DNA of 64,000 bases from Reticulitermes speratus. Lineage: Eukaryota > Arthropoda > Insecta > Blattodea > Rhinotermitidae. Position 1 is the stretch's first letter. The number at the start of each line of letters is the position of its first letter. Below are positions 47,401 through 52,229 of the stretch, piece by piece. The notes below the pieces were generated by a model. It searched no databases, had not been told where the DNA came from, and worked only from the letters and a program-made list of their open reading frames with translations. Made by a program: the position numbers and the translations under genes. The DNA lies in the NCBI GenBank assembly GCA_021186555.1, contig JAJKFL010000010.1, positions 23,244,679 to 23,308,678 of the forward strand, written 5' to 3'.

Positions 47401-49255
47401 GTATTTCACACGTGATGTTGAAATTTAGTATTTCACACGTGATGTTGCACTTTAGTATTTCACACGTGATGTTGCACTTTAGTATTTCACACGTGATGTT
47501 AAACTTTAGTATTTCGCACGTGATGTTGCAATTTAGTATTTCACACGTGATGTTGCACTTTAGTATTTCACACGTGATGTTGAAATTTAGTATTTCGCAC
47601 GTGATGTTGCAATTTAGTATTTCACACGTGATGATGCAATTTAGTATTTCACACGTGATGTTGCACTTTAGTATTTCACACGTGATGTTGAACTTTAGTA
47701 TTTCGCACGTGATGTTGCAATTTAGTATTTCACACGTGATGTTGCACTTTAGTATTTCACACGTGATGTTGAAATTTAGTATTTCGCACGTGATGTTGCA
47801 ATTTAGTATTTCGCACGTGATGTTGCAGTTTAATATTTCACACGTGATGATGCAATTTAATATTTCACACGTGATGTTGAACTTTAGTATTTCGCACGTG
47901 ATGTTGCAATTTAGTATTTCACACGTGATGTTGCACTTTAGTATTTCACACGTGATGTTGAAATTTAGTATTTCACACTTGATGTTGAAATTTAGTATTT
48001 CACACGTGATGTTGCACTTTAGTATTTCACACGTGATGTTGCACTTTAGTATTTCACACGTGATGTTGAACTTTAGTATTTCGCACGTGATGTTGCACTT
48101 TAGTATTTCACACGTGATGTTGCACTTTAGTATTTCACACGTGATGTTGAAATTTAGTATTTCGCACGTGATGTTGCAATTTAGTATTCACACGTGATGA
48201 TGCAATTTAGTATTTCACACGTGATGTTGCACTTTAGTTTTTCACACGTGATGTTGAAATTTAGTATTTCACACGTGATGTTGCAATTTAGTATTTCACA
48301 CGTGATGTTGCACTTTAGTATTTCACACGTGATGTTGAAATTTAGTATTTCGCACGTGATGTTGCAATTTAATATTTCACACGTGATGTTGCATTTTAGT
48401 ATTTCACACGTGATGTTGCACTTTAGTATTTCACACGTGATGTTGAAATTTAGTATTTCACACGTGATGTTGCAGTTCGGTGCCGAGTTATCTCAAGTGG
48501 CTGAGCTACTTGTCTTGGTTTAAGTACGGAAACGAAGCTCTCCTTGTTAACCATGGGCAGACGTCGGCCACATCGAGTGCACACACTCGAACACAACTTG
48601 CCCCAAGAACGGACATGTTGTGCTGAAGGCCCTGGATTTCAAAGAAGTAAGACAAAGCAGTCACAACTGTGTGTAAATCTATGCAAATCTGATTGATATG
48701 ATTCTTAGTTTGTGCTCTAAACAGGTACAGTTAAGGTAAAGTTAGGCCGTGCCATGGCTCAGGCGGTTAGTCGCCGGCCTCTCACCGCGGAGGCCCGGGT
48801 TCGATCCCGGCTCAGTCCATGTGGGATTTGTGGTGGACAAAGTGGCACTGGGACAGGTTTTCCCCGAGTAATTCGGTTCTCCCCTGTCAGTATCATTCCA
48901 CCGGTGCTCCATTACACGGAAAAACGAAGAAACTAATTATCTTCATCACAGGGTTGTACAATAAGCCTTAAGGCTGCGGTGCTTCTGTAGCATCTGCTGC
49001 GGGGCCCTTCACCACAAAAAGAGAAAGGTAAAGTTGTCCCTGTGCAAGGTATGAAGGCATACGGAGAAGTAGAGGTATAGCTCCACTCATTGTTAACCTC
49101 GTCACTAGATATCACTTCGTTTTAACATAGCTTCATTTCTTCTGTTCCAACAGGAACACTTACCGCTGGATCTCGTCAGTTTGGTCCTTCTAATGCTTGG
49201 CTTCAGGTTCCTGGCTTTCCTTGCGCTCCTATGCAAGACTTTTCGTAAGGAATGA
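17389..49255 (+). CDS. white: White-type ABCG half-transporter (13 exons; one-base frameshift in exon 12)
   Basis: Encodes a membrane half-transporter of the ABCG family. In Drosophila, White pairs with Scarlet (ommochrome precursors) or Brown (pteridine precursors) in pigment-granule membranes. Exons: 17389-17469, 23865-24126, 25076-25314, 27118-27189, 28679-28777, 31503-31741, 32771-32977, 34428-34572, 38035-38166, 39576-39804, 44972-45077, 48476-48646, 49154-49255. The phases join correctly and give about 694 residues (Drosophila White is 687). An N-terminal nucleotide-binding domain has Walker A GASGSGKT (~129-136), Q-loop YVQQDDLF (~174-181), signature SGGEMKRL (~239-246), Walker B CDEP (~261-264) and H-loop histidine (~295). 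Six hydrophobic segments follow from ~445. One base is missing after 48553. I see no canonical polyA signal just past the stop. Confidence 0.93.
17470..17605. other. white intron 1, 5' part
   Basis: Intron 1 runs 17470-23864 (6.4 kb), the longest in the gene. It is filled with SINEs, a mariner MITE, LINE fragments and a foldback, listed separately. Confidence 0.7.
17606..17882 (-). mobile_element. tRNA-derived SINE, family B
   Basis: Full-length reverse copy. The tRNA-like head is at 17811-17880 (complement of TAGCTCAGTCGG at the right end), and the body has 'ccccggccgctttaccccc' and 'ctgggtgggccccagggcc'. Confidence 0.85.
18128..18477 (-). mobile_element. Mariner-like element, internally deleted, long TIRs
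   Basis: Bounded by TA. ~110-bp inverted termini begin CAGTGTGTCCACAAAGTCCC and repeat inverted at the right end. The ~120-bp interior encodes, on the minus strand, a transposase C-terminal remnant ([28 protein letters not shown]). Catalytic parts are gone, so it could move only with help from a complete copy. Confidence 0.85.
18740..19030 (-). mobile_element. Non-LTR retrotransposon fragment (family 2)
   Basis: Minus-strand reading gives diverged blocks of the family-2 RT end ([21 protein letters not shown]). Same layout as 8486-8720 with several frameshifts. Confidence 0.75.
19123..19382 (+). mobile_element. tRNA-derived SINE, family A (near full length)
   Basis: A box TGGCCGCGCGG and B box GGTTCGAATCC in the head (19127-19200). 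The body contains 'ctgatcactcgtccagagga' and ends 'caaggggctgtcgagccatt' followed by an A run. This is the best reference copy of family A in the window. Confidence 0.88.
19719..19986 (+). mobile_element. tRNA-derived SINE, family A, second subfamily
   Basis: Same head type with GGTTCGAATCC. The body has 'gtgtgtgtgtgtctaattgt' and ends 'gggctgttgcgccacagg' plus A run, differing from the 19123 subfamily. Confidence 0.8.
19987..20984. other. Intronic, no gene recognised
   Basis: 20641-20735 carries a decayed hairpin motif ('cgacgtttcgaacgatcgta', 'ttttcagggtcaa'). A triple 10-bp direct repeat 'actggtgact' lies near 20540-20560. No coding region is supported. Confidence 0.35.
20985..22030 (-). 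mobile_element. Non-LTR retrotransposon 3' part (family 3, RT remnant)
   Basis: On the minus strand, successive blocks encode '[15 protein letters not shown]', '[16 protein letters not shown]', '[14 protein letters not shown]', '[20 protein letters not shown]', 'ILPVPCQYI', '[12 protein letters not shown]', and '[18 protein letters not shown]'. This is the order expected for the end of a jockey/CR1-like RT. In-frame stops and shifts show it is dead. The 3' UTR ends in 'tatgtatgtatg'-type repeats near 21035-21065. Confidence 0.85.
22389..22552. mobile_element. Foldback MITE with hammerhead-like hairpin
   Basis: Inverted arms of ~65 bp. The minus-strand motif at 22420-22456 has CTGAGGA, a GACCT/AGGTC helix and CGAAACATGTAG. 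The plus-strand arm keeps the helix but not the CTGA box. Confidence 0.75.
22553..23627. other. Intronic, no gene recognised; G run
   Basis: A poly-G tract lies at 23088-23103, inside what may be another CAGT-terminated MITE fragment ('acagtaaaccctcgccgttt'). 23437-23540 resembles the 3' part of SINE family B2. No exon is supported. Confidence 0.35.
23628..23813. mobile_element. Tigger-like MITE (GTTATAACCG family)
   Basis: 186 bp with TIRs 'cggttataacg/cgttataaccg' and ends close to CAGT...ACTGTA. Copies of the same element lie at 45711-45897 and 52812-53000. Here it ends about 50 bp upstream of the exon 2 acceptor. Confidence 0.8.
23865..24126 (+). CDS. white: white exon 2
   Basis: Encodes residues 28-114. 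An acidic DDDDNDD stretch comes first, then [11 protein letters not shown], the start of the nucleotide-binding domain, aligning with Drosophila White 'LTYAWHNMDIF', and ends KHILTN. Acceptor 'tgttttacag' precedes it; donor GTGATT follows in phase 1. Confidence 0.9.
24357..24625 (-). mobile_element. Non-LTR retrotransposon fragment (family 1, 3' end)
   Basis: Minus-strand copy of the family-1 RT C-terminus ([28 protein letters not shown]). It has a single copy of the 39-bp terminal unit at its end (24357-24395), showing the pre-amplification state of the 1419-2350 array. Confidence 0.88.
24757..24975. mobile_element. Foldback MITE with hammerhead-like hairpins
   Basis: ~95-bp inverted arms, 'actctgcgtaatatccc' type ends. 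Motif on both arms: TTGAAGA, GGGA/TCCC helix, CGAAACGTCGG (minus 24818-24858, plus 24882-24925). A related element lies at 31257-31451 and a half copy near 11480-11530. Confidence 0.75.
25076..25314 (+). CDS. white: white exon 3 (Walker A, Q-loop)
   Basis: Residues 115-194. Contains [20 protein letters not shown], with the ATP-binding P-loop, and [20 protein letters not shown], the Q-loop, both nearly identical to Drosophila White. Phase 1 in (G joined to TC, valine), phase 0 out with donor GTACTG at 25315. Confidence 0.96.
25495..25785 (+). mobile_element. tRNA-derived SINE, family B2
   Basis: Head 'gggatagctcagtcag' with B box GGGTTCGAATCCC. The body has 'ctctggggcccacccagcc' and 'ggtaaagcggccggggcgt'. 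It faces the inverted copy at 25796-26080 across ~10 bp, forming a large inverted repeat inside intron 3. Confidence 0.85.
25796..26080 (-). mobile_element. tRNA-derived SINE, family B2 (inverted partner)
   Basis: Starts 'ccacgccatgaaggcgtgta' and ends 'ctgagctatcccggctta'. About 80 % similar by eye to its neighbour in reverse orientation. Confidence 0.85.
26229..27090. repeat. 53-bp minisatellite, ~16 copies (white intron 3)
   Basis: Unit contains 'cataaacatacgcactgtca' and 'aacgaacctcggacacaact'. Copies at 26720-26850 carry several indels, while the flanking ones are nearly identical. The array stops 27 bp before the exon 4 acceptor. Confidence 0.93.
27118..27189 (+). CDS. white: white exon 4
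   Basis: 24 codons, phase 0 at both ends: [20 protein letters not shown] and VISE. Aligns with Drosophila 'AMVRMPRHLTYRQRVARVDQ'. Acceptor 'tgtattgcag', donor GTAAGA. Confidence 0.95.
27305..27590 (-). mobile_element. tRNA-derived SINE, family B
   Basis: Begins 'ggtaaaggtaaagtttaccc' and ends 'ccgactgagctatcccggcc'. The tRNA-like part is slightly shortened ('gctcgtagcgtaccgactga'). A ~100-bp B2 fragment follows at 27610-27710. Confidence 0.82.
27720..28678. other. white intron 4, no gene recognised
   Basis: 28125-28350 ('gtctgtttgtctgtccgcat', 'ggacggattttcatgaaatt') reads like a common dispersed-repeat block. I cannot assign it to a named family. Confidence 0.35.
28679..28777 (+). CDS. white: white exon 5 (ABC signature)
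   Basis: 33 codons, phase 0 both sides: [20 protein letters not shown] then [13 protein letters not shown]. The signature is [10 protein letters not shown] rather than the LSGGERKRLA of Drosophila White; SGGE is intact. Acceptor 'ctgttgcag', donor GTGAGT. Confidence 0.95.
28778..29490. other. white intron 5, 5' part, unassigned
   Basis: 28805-28975 looks compositionally distinct (GC-richer) and may be an old SINE, but I cannot find a convincing A or B box. No coding sequence is seen. Confidence 0.3.
29491..29637. mobile_element. Near-perfect 147-bp palindromic element
   Basis: Arms of about 70 bp ('gcactaagacagttttttc' and its complement at the other end) meet at 'ggcagttattctgccagaat'. The inner part contains GCCGAAATGCG, a decayed form of the hairpin motif. 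Confidence 0.85.
29918..30168. mobile_element. Foldback MITE with hammerhead-like hairpin
   Basis: ~105-bp inverted arms ('agtaatagctttatttttac' and complement). The minus-strand motif at 29977-30018 has CCCC, CTGATAA, a perfect GACTA/TAGTC helix, CGAAACATATGTA and GGGG. Confidence 0.82.
30169..30864. other. white intron 5, middle, unassigned
   Basis: No repeat or exon recognised. Open frames at 30178-30502 are short and lack similarity. Confidence 0.3.
30865..31137 (-). mobile_element. tRNA-derived SINE, family C
   Basis: Inverted relative to 5494-5781: starts 'tgaagggcccagcagcagat', ends 'cctgagccatggcacgg'. B box complement 'gggatcgaacc' at 31074-31084. Confidence 0.85.
31257..31451. mobile_element. 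Foldback MITE with hammerhead-like hairpins
   Basis: Inverted arms ('cttctggggtgttacgcagc' and complement near 31425-31445), same family as 24757-24975. It ends about 50 bp before the exon 6 acceptor. Confidence 0.75.
31503..31741 (+). CDS. white: white exon 6 (Walker B, H-loop)
   Basis: Residues 252-330 plus two bases of 331. [20 protein letters not shown] holds Walker B and the D-loop; [11 protein letters not shown] holds the switch histidine. It ends KFFS and AC, phase 2, donor GTAAGG. Length (239 bp) and end phase are identical to scarlet exon 5. Confidence 0.96.
31742..32154. other. white intron 6, 5' part
   Basis: AT-rich, includes 'acagggtgagcaaaagtcgctt' at 31909, which looks like one end of a mariner-type element. 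Nothing coding. Confidence 0.35.
32155..32610. mobile_element. Foldback element with a second element nested in one arm
   Basis: Left arm 32165-32252 ('aaccaaccaacgcacaaaaa') matches inverted right-arm pieces at 32365-32425 and 32570-32610. Between the right-arm pieces lies another sequence (about 32428-32565) with its own motif (CCCCTGAAGATGAGCCT... GAAACATGTTGG), similar to 58690-58850. So one repeat inserted into another. Confidence 0.7.
32771..32977 (+). CDS. white: white exon 7
   Basis: Completes T331 then encodes [20 protein letters not shown] and an acidic linker ([22 protein letters not shown]). NYNPADF aligns with Drosophila 'NYNPADFYVQVLA'. Phase 2 at both ends; acceptor 'tgtgcggcag', donor GTATCA at 32978. 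Confidence 0.93.
32978..33640. other. white intron 7, 5' part, unassigned
   Basis: No repeat family or exon recognised before the mariner-like element at 33646. Confidence 0.35.
33646..34218 (+). mobile_element. Mariner-like transposon, 5'-deleted transposase
   Basis: TIRs of ~45 bp: left 'cagggcatacacaaaagaat', right its complement ending 'gtgtatgccctg', flanked by TA. The interior (33788-34093) encodes a transposase C-terminal part: [18 protein letters not shown], including the last catalytic Asp of the DD(D/E) triad, then [13 protein letters not shown] and [13 protein letters not shown]. The N-terminal DNA-binding part and first Asp are absent. Confidence 0.87.
34428..34572 (+). CDS. white: white exon 8
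   Basis: Completes R400 then [48 protein letters not shown]; aligns with Drosophila '[17 protein letters not shown]'. I chose the acceptor at 34427 ('gaggttccag') because it alone restores phase with exon 7. A better-looking acceptor at 34398 ('gtgtttgcag') would be out of phase. Donor GTGAGA, phase 0. Confidence 0.85.
34573..35077. other. white intron 8, 5' part, unassigned
   Basis: 34605-34690 holds a weak inverted repeat with a TTTCGA box. The rest is T-rich, with nothing coding. Confidence 0.35.
35078..36665. repeat. 38-bp minisatellite, ~41 copies (white intron 8)
   Basis: Unit 'gtaacttacgtaccgactag' plus 'caggaagacgatcaggag'. Point variants recur in the same order at ~550-600 bp spacing, indicating higher-order duplication. 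On the minus strand each unit contains a donor-like GTCGGTACGTAAGT. Confidence 0.95.
36741..36984. repeat. 35-bp minisatellite, 7 copies (white intron 8)
   Basis: Unit 'ttagatgcaggtaatgcggg' plus 'cagttgtggcttgtg', copies nearly identical (G/A variant in 'gcggg/gcagg'). Confidence 0.93.
37127..37392 (+). mobile_element. tRNA-derived SINE, family B
   Basis: Head 'cgcgatagctcagtcggtat' and 'gggatcgaatccc'. The body continues 'ttttcagcacccgtccagac' through 'ctggccttcgtggcctgtta'-like end. It is the reference plus-strand copy of family B. Confidence 0.87.
37513..37748. repeat. 32-bp minisatellite, ~7 copies (white intron 8)
   Basis: Unit 'aactatgtaactatcgacac' plus 'agtgtcacgtcg'. The segment GACACAGTGTC in each unit is itself palindromic. 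Confidence 0.92.
38035..38166 (+). CDS. white: white exon 9 (TM1-TM2)
   Basis: 44 codons, phase 0 both sides: [20 protein letters not shown] then [20 protein letters not shown] and SVIN. Matches the Drosophila segment '[20 protein letters not shown]'. Two hydrophobic spans; acceptor 'aaaattgcag', donor GTAAGC. Confidence 0.96.
38236..38500 (-). mobile_element. tRNA-derived SINE, family D
   Basis: Inverted copy: 'atcgggaatcgaacccgcga' (B box complement) at ~38452, and body with 'agtgcggccggaaggattat'. It pairs with the plus-strand copy at 38639-38884. Confidence 0.8.
38639..38884 (+). mobile_element. tRNA-derived SINE, family D
   Basis: Head 'gcggtggcgcagttggtt' with B box GGTTCGATTCC, then 'ttttcattgacataatcctt'. 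Forms an inverted repeat with the copy ~140 bp upstream, inside intron 9. Confidence 0.85.
38972..39493. repeat. 43-bp minisatellite, ~12 copies (white intron 9)
   Basis: Unit 'gagacatatagccaataaca' plus 'gcagactgtaccagttaaaaccc' in two halves; copies almost identical (C/G variant in 'agactg/agagtg'). It ends 83 bp before the exon 10 acceptor. Confidence 0.94.
39576..39804 (+). CDS. white: white exon 10 (TM3-TM4)
   Basis: [76 protein letters not shown] and G. Contains the LPVFMREA-like turn and two membrane spans. Acceptor 'cactgtccag' at phase 0, donor GTAAGT at phase 1. Confidence 0.95.
39953..40225 (+). mobile_element. tRNA-derived SINE, family D
   Basis: 'ggtgcacgcagtggcgcaat' head, GGTTCGATTTC B box, body to 'gagccctaagggtctgtaat'. 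Small deletion after the B box. Confidence 0.83.
40262..40525 (-). mobile_element. tRNA-derived SINE, family A
   Basis: Inverted copy starting 'cattaatgaggaggcctacg' and ending 'gcggccactgggatcggcc'; B box complement 'ggattcgaacc' at 40450. Confidence 0.85.
40590..40639. repeat. Perfect 50-bp palindrome
   Basis: Two 25-bp arms without a spacer: 'cagtgatacaggcagtctac' 'agacc' and the exact complement. The next 19 bases (40640-40658) repeat part of the right side again. Confidence 0.95.
40818..41035 (+). mobile_element. tRNA-derived SINE, family A
   Basis: 'gatcccagtggccgcgcgg' head with GGTTCGAATTC, 'gggcatggatgtctgtctgt', ending at 'gaggcggccta' without the usual tail. Confidence 0.85.
41094..41340 (+). 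mobile_element. tRNA-derived SINE, family B2
   Basis: 'gggagccgggatagctcagt' head and 'gctctggggcccacccagcc' body; interior deletion near 41265. Confidence 0.8.
41515..41660. mobile_element. Decayed foldback with TTTCGA boxes
   Basis: 'ggttaccgacgtttcgaatg' and inverted 'atctttcgaaacgtcggga' at 41630 flank a ~45-bp AT-rich loop. Confidence 0.55.
41995..44835. repeat. 114-bp satellite with longer variant units (white intron 10)
   Basis: Basic unit of 114 bp ('ttatgtgttttgtgtggatc', 'aaacagcgattatttcactg', 'agacggagtgtgtttactgc'). Some units carry an extra ~95 bp ('taaagcccagtggttactat', 'acattcacaaattccacgtt'), giving ~210-bp units near 41995, 43335, 44005, 44205 and 44410. Same satellite in reverse orientation at 61915-63348. 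It ends ~140 bp before the exon 11 acceptor. Confidence 0.95.
44972..45077 (+). CDS. white: white exon 11 (TM5)
   Basis: Completes G569 then [34 protein letters not shown] and AG. Aligns with Drosophila 'YLISCASSSTSMALSVGPPV'. Acceptor 'tctttgcag', phase 1 in, phase 2 out, donor GTAAGC. Confidence 0.96.
45078..45588. other. white intron 11, 5' part, unassigned
   Basis: A decayed hairpin motif lies at about 45340-45410 ('gatgtttcgaagtatcctga'). No coding support. Confidence 0.35.
45593..45665. repeat. 12-bp microsatellite-like repeat
   Basis: Six copies of 'acaactacactc' with one variant. Confidence 0.9.
45711..45897. mobile_element. Tigger-like MITE (GTTATAACCG family)
   Basis: 'cgaactcggttataacgtga' left, 'gttataaccgggttccactg' right; ~85 % like the copy at 23628. 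Confidence 0.82.
45898..46470. other. white intron 11, unassigned
   Basis: AT-rich, no repeats or exons recognised before the 27-bp array. Confidence 0.35.
46472..48475. repeat. 27-bp minisatellite, ~74 copies, ending at a splice acceptor
   Basis: Unit 'tttagtatttcacacgtgat' plus 'gttgcaa' (last three bases vary: caa, cac, aaa, aac, cag). The final unit ends 'gatgttgcag', which is the acceptor of white exon 12, so the array abuts coding sequence directly. A period divisible by 3 leaves the plus frames open for 522 and 109 codons; these are not genes. Confidence 0.96.
48476..48646 (+). CDS. white: white exon 12, with one base missing
   Basis: Completes S604 then [25 protein letters not shown]. 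After CA at 48552-48553 the frame must shift by one base to read [31 protein letters not shown], matching the conserved White extracellular loop with its cysteines. With the base restored the exon is phase 2 in, phase 0 out, as exon 13 requires. Without it, TGA at 48624-48626 truncates the protein before the last membrane span. Confidence 0.9.
48747..49020 (+). mobile_element. tRNA-derived SINE, family C
   Basis: 'gccatggctcaggcggttag' head, GGTTCGATCCC B box, ending 'ggggcccttcaccacaaaaa'. Confidence 0.87.
49022..49115 (-). mobile_element. SINE family B2, 3' fragment
   Basis: 'ggtaaagttgtccctgtgca' to 'aacctcgtcactagat'; stops 39 bp before exon 13. Confidence 0.7.
49154..49255 (+). CDS. white: white exon 13 (TM6 and stop)
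   Basis: [33 protein letters not shown], stop TGA at 49253-49255. Aligns with Drosophila 'LPLDYVGLAILIVSFRVLAY'. Acceptor 'gttccaacag'. The basic C-terminal end matches the end of Drosophila White in length. Confidence 0.95.
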   Translation, partial: EHLPLDLVSLVLLMLGFRFLAFLALLCKTFRKE

Positions 49256-49608
49256 GCCTGTCCTAACTCGGATGTTTTTGCGTTTTGATACAGAGTGTAC
49301 AAGGCAATGACAGTAATGTCCAAAATATATTAATTTTGTTATCTCTTCTTTTATTTGTTGTCTCTATATTCTCTACCTTATTGTGCTCCAATCACACAAA
49401 GTTTCTCCTTAGCTCTTGGCACGCAAATTAGAGCGTCCCGTGAGGGGTGACCAATGTGGAATATCTTGAATTTAGTGGGCCCCCCCATAGGCCCATTTTA
49501 CATAATTGTGCGGCAACAAGTTCAACAGTAATGGTAGCTACCAGCTTGTAAATGTCCTTGGCTAAAGTACGAGTAATGTGTTAGCACTTCGAAGGAGCAT
49601 TTTGTTTT
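49256..49608. other. white 3' flank
   Basis: No AATAAA or ATTAAA within ~150 bp of the stop. A T-rich, GT-containing stretch at 49330-49390 could serve cleavage, but the polyA site is not identifiable. Confidence 0.4.
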
Positions 49609-49609
49609 T

Positions 49610-49858
49610 CAATGGCTCGACAGCCCCTTGGGGGCCTAGGCCGCCACATTGTTCGAGACTTCACGATCATACTCAGACACACCACACTCGGTAGGACTCC
49701 TCTGTACGAGTGATCAGCCCGTCGCAGAGACCTCTACCTGACAACACACAACACTCACAACAGACAGACTTCCATGTTCCAGACGCGATTCGAACCCGCA
49801 ATCCCAGCAAGCGAGCGGCCGAAGATTCACTCCTTAGACCGCACGGCCACTGGGATCA
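49610..49858 (-). mobile_element. tRNA-derived SINE, family A
   Basis: Starts 'aatggctcgacagccccttg', ends 'ggccactgggatcacc'; B box complement 'cgattcgaacc'. Confidence 0.85.
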
Positions 49859-50164
49859 CCAGTACGTCTGTTTAGTACACATAATTACTAAAGGCGTAAC
49901 CCCGCAGTAATGTACATATCGGTGAATTAAGAGTTTCAAGTCCGCTCGTCCTATCAGAATTTGCATTTGAAATTGAAGAATGCATGACCCCTTACAGTTA
50001 GGTTACCAACGTGACACACGCACATCAACTGCTAAAAACCAAAATTGGTAGAACTCCGTAAGAAAGCATGGCATTGCCTGTATCTTAATAGGTGCAGTGC
50101 AAATGGATATTAATCTTTCTTAATTAGTACGGAACAATGTAGAGGATTATTTGAAGTTTCTTAG

Positions 50165-50410
50165 CGTGCGTGAGTTGCGTGCCGTAATGTTGAGGTCTGC
50201 GGCCGCTCGCTTGCTGGGATTGTGGGTTCGAATCCGCTGGGTCATGGATGTCTGTCTGTTGTGTTTTATGTTGTCAGAGGTCTCTGTGACGGACTGATCA
50301 CTCATCCAGAGGAGTCCTACCGAGTGTGGTGTGTCTGAGTGTGATCGTGAAGCCTCGATAATGAGGAGGCCTAGGCCCCCAAGGGGCTGTCGAGCCATTG
50401 AAAAAAAAAA
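50165..50410 (+). mobile_element. tRNA-derived SINE, family A (5' truncated)
   Basis: Begins inside the head ('tgaggtctgcggccgctcgc'), GGTTCGAATCC present, ends 'ggggctgtcgagccattg' with an A run at 50401-50410. Confidence 0.83.
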
Positions 50411-50990
50411 TGTTGAGGTCATGAGAACTGAACCCCTGTCTCACACGAAGTAATCAGACGTGACAAGCATCGAACCGCAGCGCTCGGTGCAACATTACTG
50501 TCGGCTTGTATTTCGTCTGCAGTTGCAAGTCTAATGAGTTCAAGCAGGAGGGAGCTTGTGAGGTTTCTGAGGTTGGTCCTAAGCTTACGTAATGACACGA
50601 ACTTGATGCAGAAGGTGGATGAAGCCTGCTTGCTACGCTGCTGGCTTGTGTTATGATCCTGTTGTGTGCGTCTAAGCCGATTACAATAGAAACTTGTTTG
50701 ATAGTCGTCATATCTCACGGGACAGTGCTGTATCTCAGGTAAGTCCATTAGAATAGAATATGTAAAGCATTAGAGCCCTTAAAGCCCCGATGCACGTAGC
50801 CCATTGTGCCCCCTAATTCTCTAACATTCCTGTCTAGGAAAGAACCTTATCCAAGTCCTGCAGCCTTACTAAAGGCCAGGATTGATCTAGGGTAACTTTT
50901 CCTAATAACCTCTGGGTCCAGCTTACCCGAGCCCAGAGAGAAATATTCAAATGTGTCTACAGCATCACATTCATATAACATATGAGAAGA
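50411..50990. other. Intergenic, no gene recognised
   Basis: Minus-strand frames at 50419-50748 lack recognisable similarity. 50860-51000 could be a remnant of a LINE, but I cannot assign it. Confidence 0.3.
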
Positions 50991-51014
50991 AGAATCGAAT
51001 TCTTCCCCACTCCT

Positions 51015-51910
51015 ACATGTGATAGTATATAGTAGTATACAGTGTGTAGTATGTAGTATATAGTACATAGTATATCAGTTGGTTGAGGCACTGCGCTACA
51101 AGCCGGAAGGTCGCGGGTTCGATTCCCGATGGTGTCATTACAATTTTTCATTGACATAATCCTTTCGGCCGCACTATGGCCCTGGGGTCGACTCAGCCTC
51201 TAACAGAAATGAGTACCAGGAATATTTCCTGGGGGGTAAAGGCGGCCGGTGCGTAGGGCTGACAACCTTACCACCTTCATGTGCCGACTGTCTATAAATC
51301 TGGGAGCCTCAACCTCCTGGAACCCTAAGGGATGTAATGGGGTTGCTTTTACATAGTATATTGTACAAGTGATAGTATATAGTATACAGTGTATAGTATA
51401 TAGTACATATGATACTATATAGTATACAGTATATAGTATATAGTATACAGTTTATAGTATACAGTATATAGTGTACAGTATCTAGAATATAGTACAAGTG
51501 ATAATATATAGTATACAGTATATAGTATATAGTACATATGATACTATATAGTATACAGTATATAGTATATAGTATACAGTTTATAGTATACAGTATATAG
51601 TGTACAGTATCTAGAATATAGTACAAGTGATAGTATATAGTATACAGTATATAGTATATAGTACATGTGATAGTATATACTATAGAGTATATAATTACAG
51701 TACATGTGATAGTATATACAATATAGTACACGTGATAGTATATAGTATAGAGTATATAATATAGTACATGTGATAGTATACAGTATAGTGTATAGTATAC
51801 AGTATATGTTATACAGTATATAGAATATAGTATATGTGATAGTATATAGTATATAGTACATGTGATAGTATATAGTATACAGTATATAGTATATAGTACA
51901 TATGATAGTA
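51015..51910. repeat. TA-rich tandem array (atagtatacagt type), split by a SINE
   Basis: Irregular 10-40 bp repeats of 'agtatatagtatacagtata' type at 51015-51072 and 51350-51910, with a larger ~130-bp period visible (51405 versus 51535). Interrupted by the family D SINE at 51073-51346. Confidence 0.9.
51073..51346 (+). mobile_element. tRNA-derived SINE, family D, inserted in the TA array
   Basis: Starts within the A box ('cagttggttgaggcactgcg'), GGTTCGATTCC, ends 'ccctaagggatgtaatgggg'. 'acatagtatat' occurs on both sides (51065 and 51353), a plausible target-site duplication. Confidence 0.85.
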
Positions 51911-52225
51911 TCTGACGTCATCACAGTGGGAAGGATGATGAATGCTGACGTCAAGGATGTGACGTAGTCTGTATGGCGTCAGATCCAGGAAAATAGCATT
52001 GTTAATAGAGCGGTGAGAAGAAGCGTCTTGTGTTGATGTGATGAGCCTACGGACGGAGAGAGAGAGGTTATTGTTTGGCCTGTTGAATAACAATTAACCT
52101 GATGCATAGAGTTTCTCAAATAATGTTTAGAAACCCAGTTCCTACCTCCCAGCAAACACACAGAATCTCCATTACAAAGACCAATCAGTTATACTTAATG
52201 GTGTTTAGATCAGAAAAAAAATGCC
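51911..52225. other. Intergenic, no recognised feature
   Basis: Nothing coding or repetitive seen apart from short direct repeats of 'gacgtca' near 51915-51965. Confidence 0.35.
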
Positions 52226-52229
52226 TCTT

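Larger units (their letters stand above)
48647..49153. other. white intron 12, mostly SINE
   Basis: Shortest intron (507 bp). About three quarters is a family C SINE and a family B2 fragment. Confidence 0.75.

Noticed and set aside
46629..48523. Open frames of 522 and 109 codons
   Set aside because: 27-bp repeat inside white intron 11; the period is divisible by three.
51309..51954. Minus-strand frames of ~140 codons rich in Tyr, Ile and Thr
   Set aside because: TA-rich tandem DNA translated by chance.
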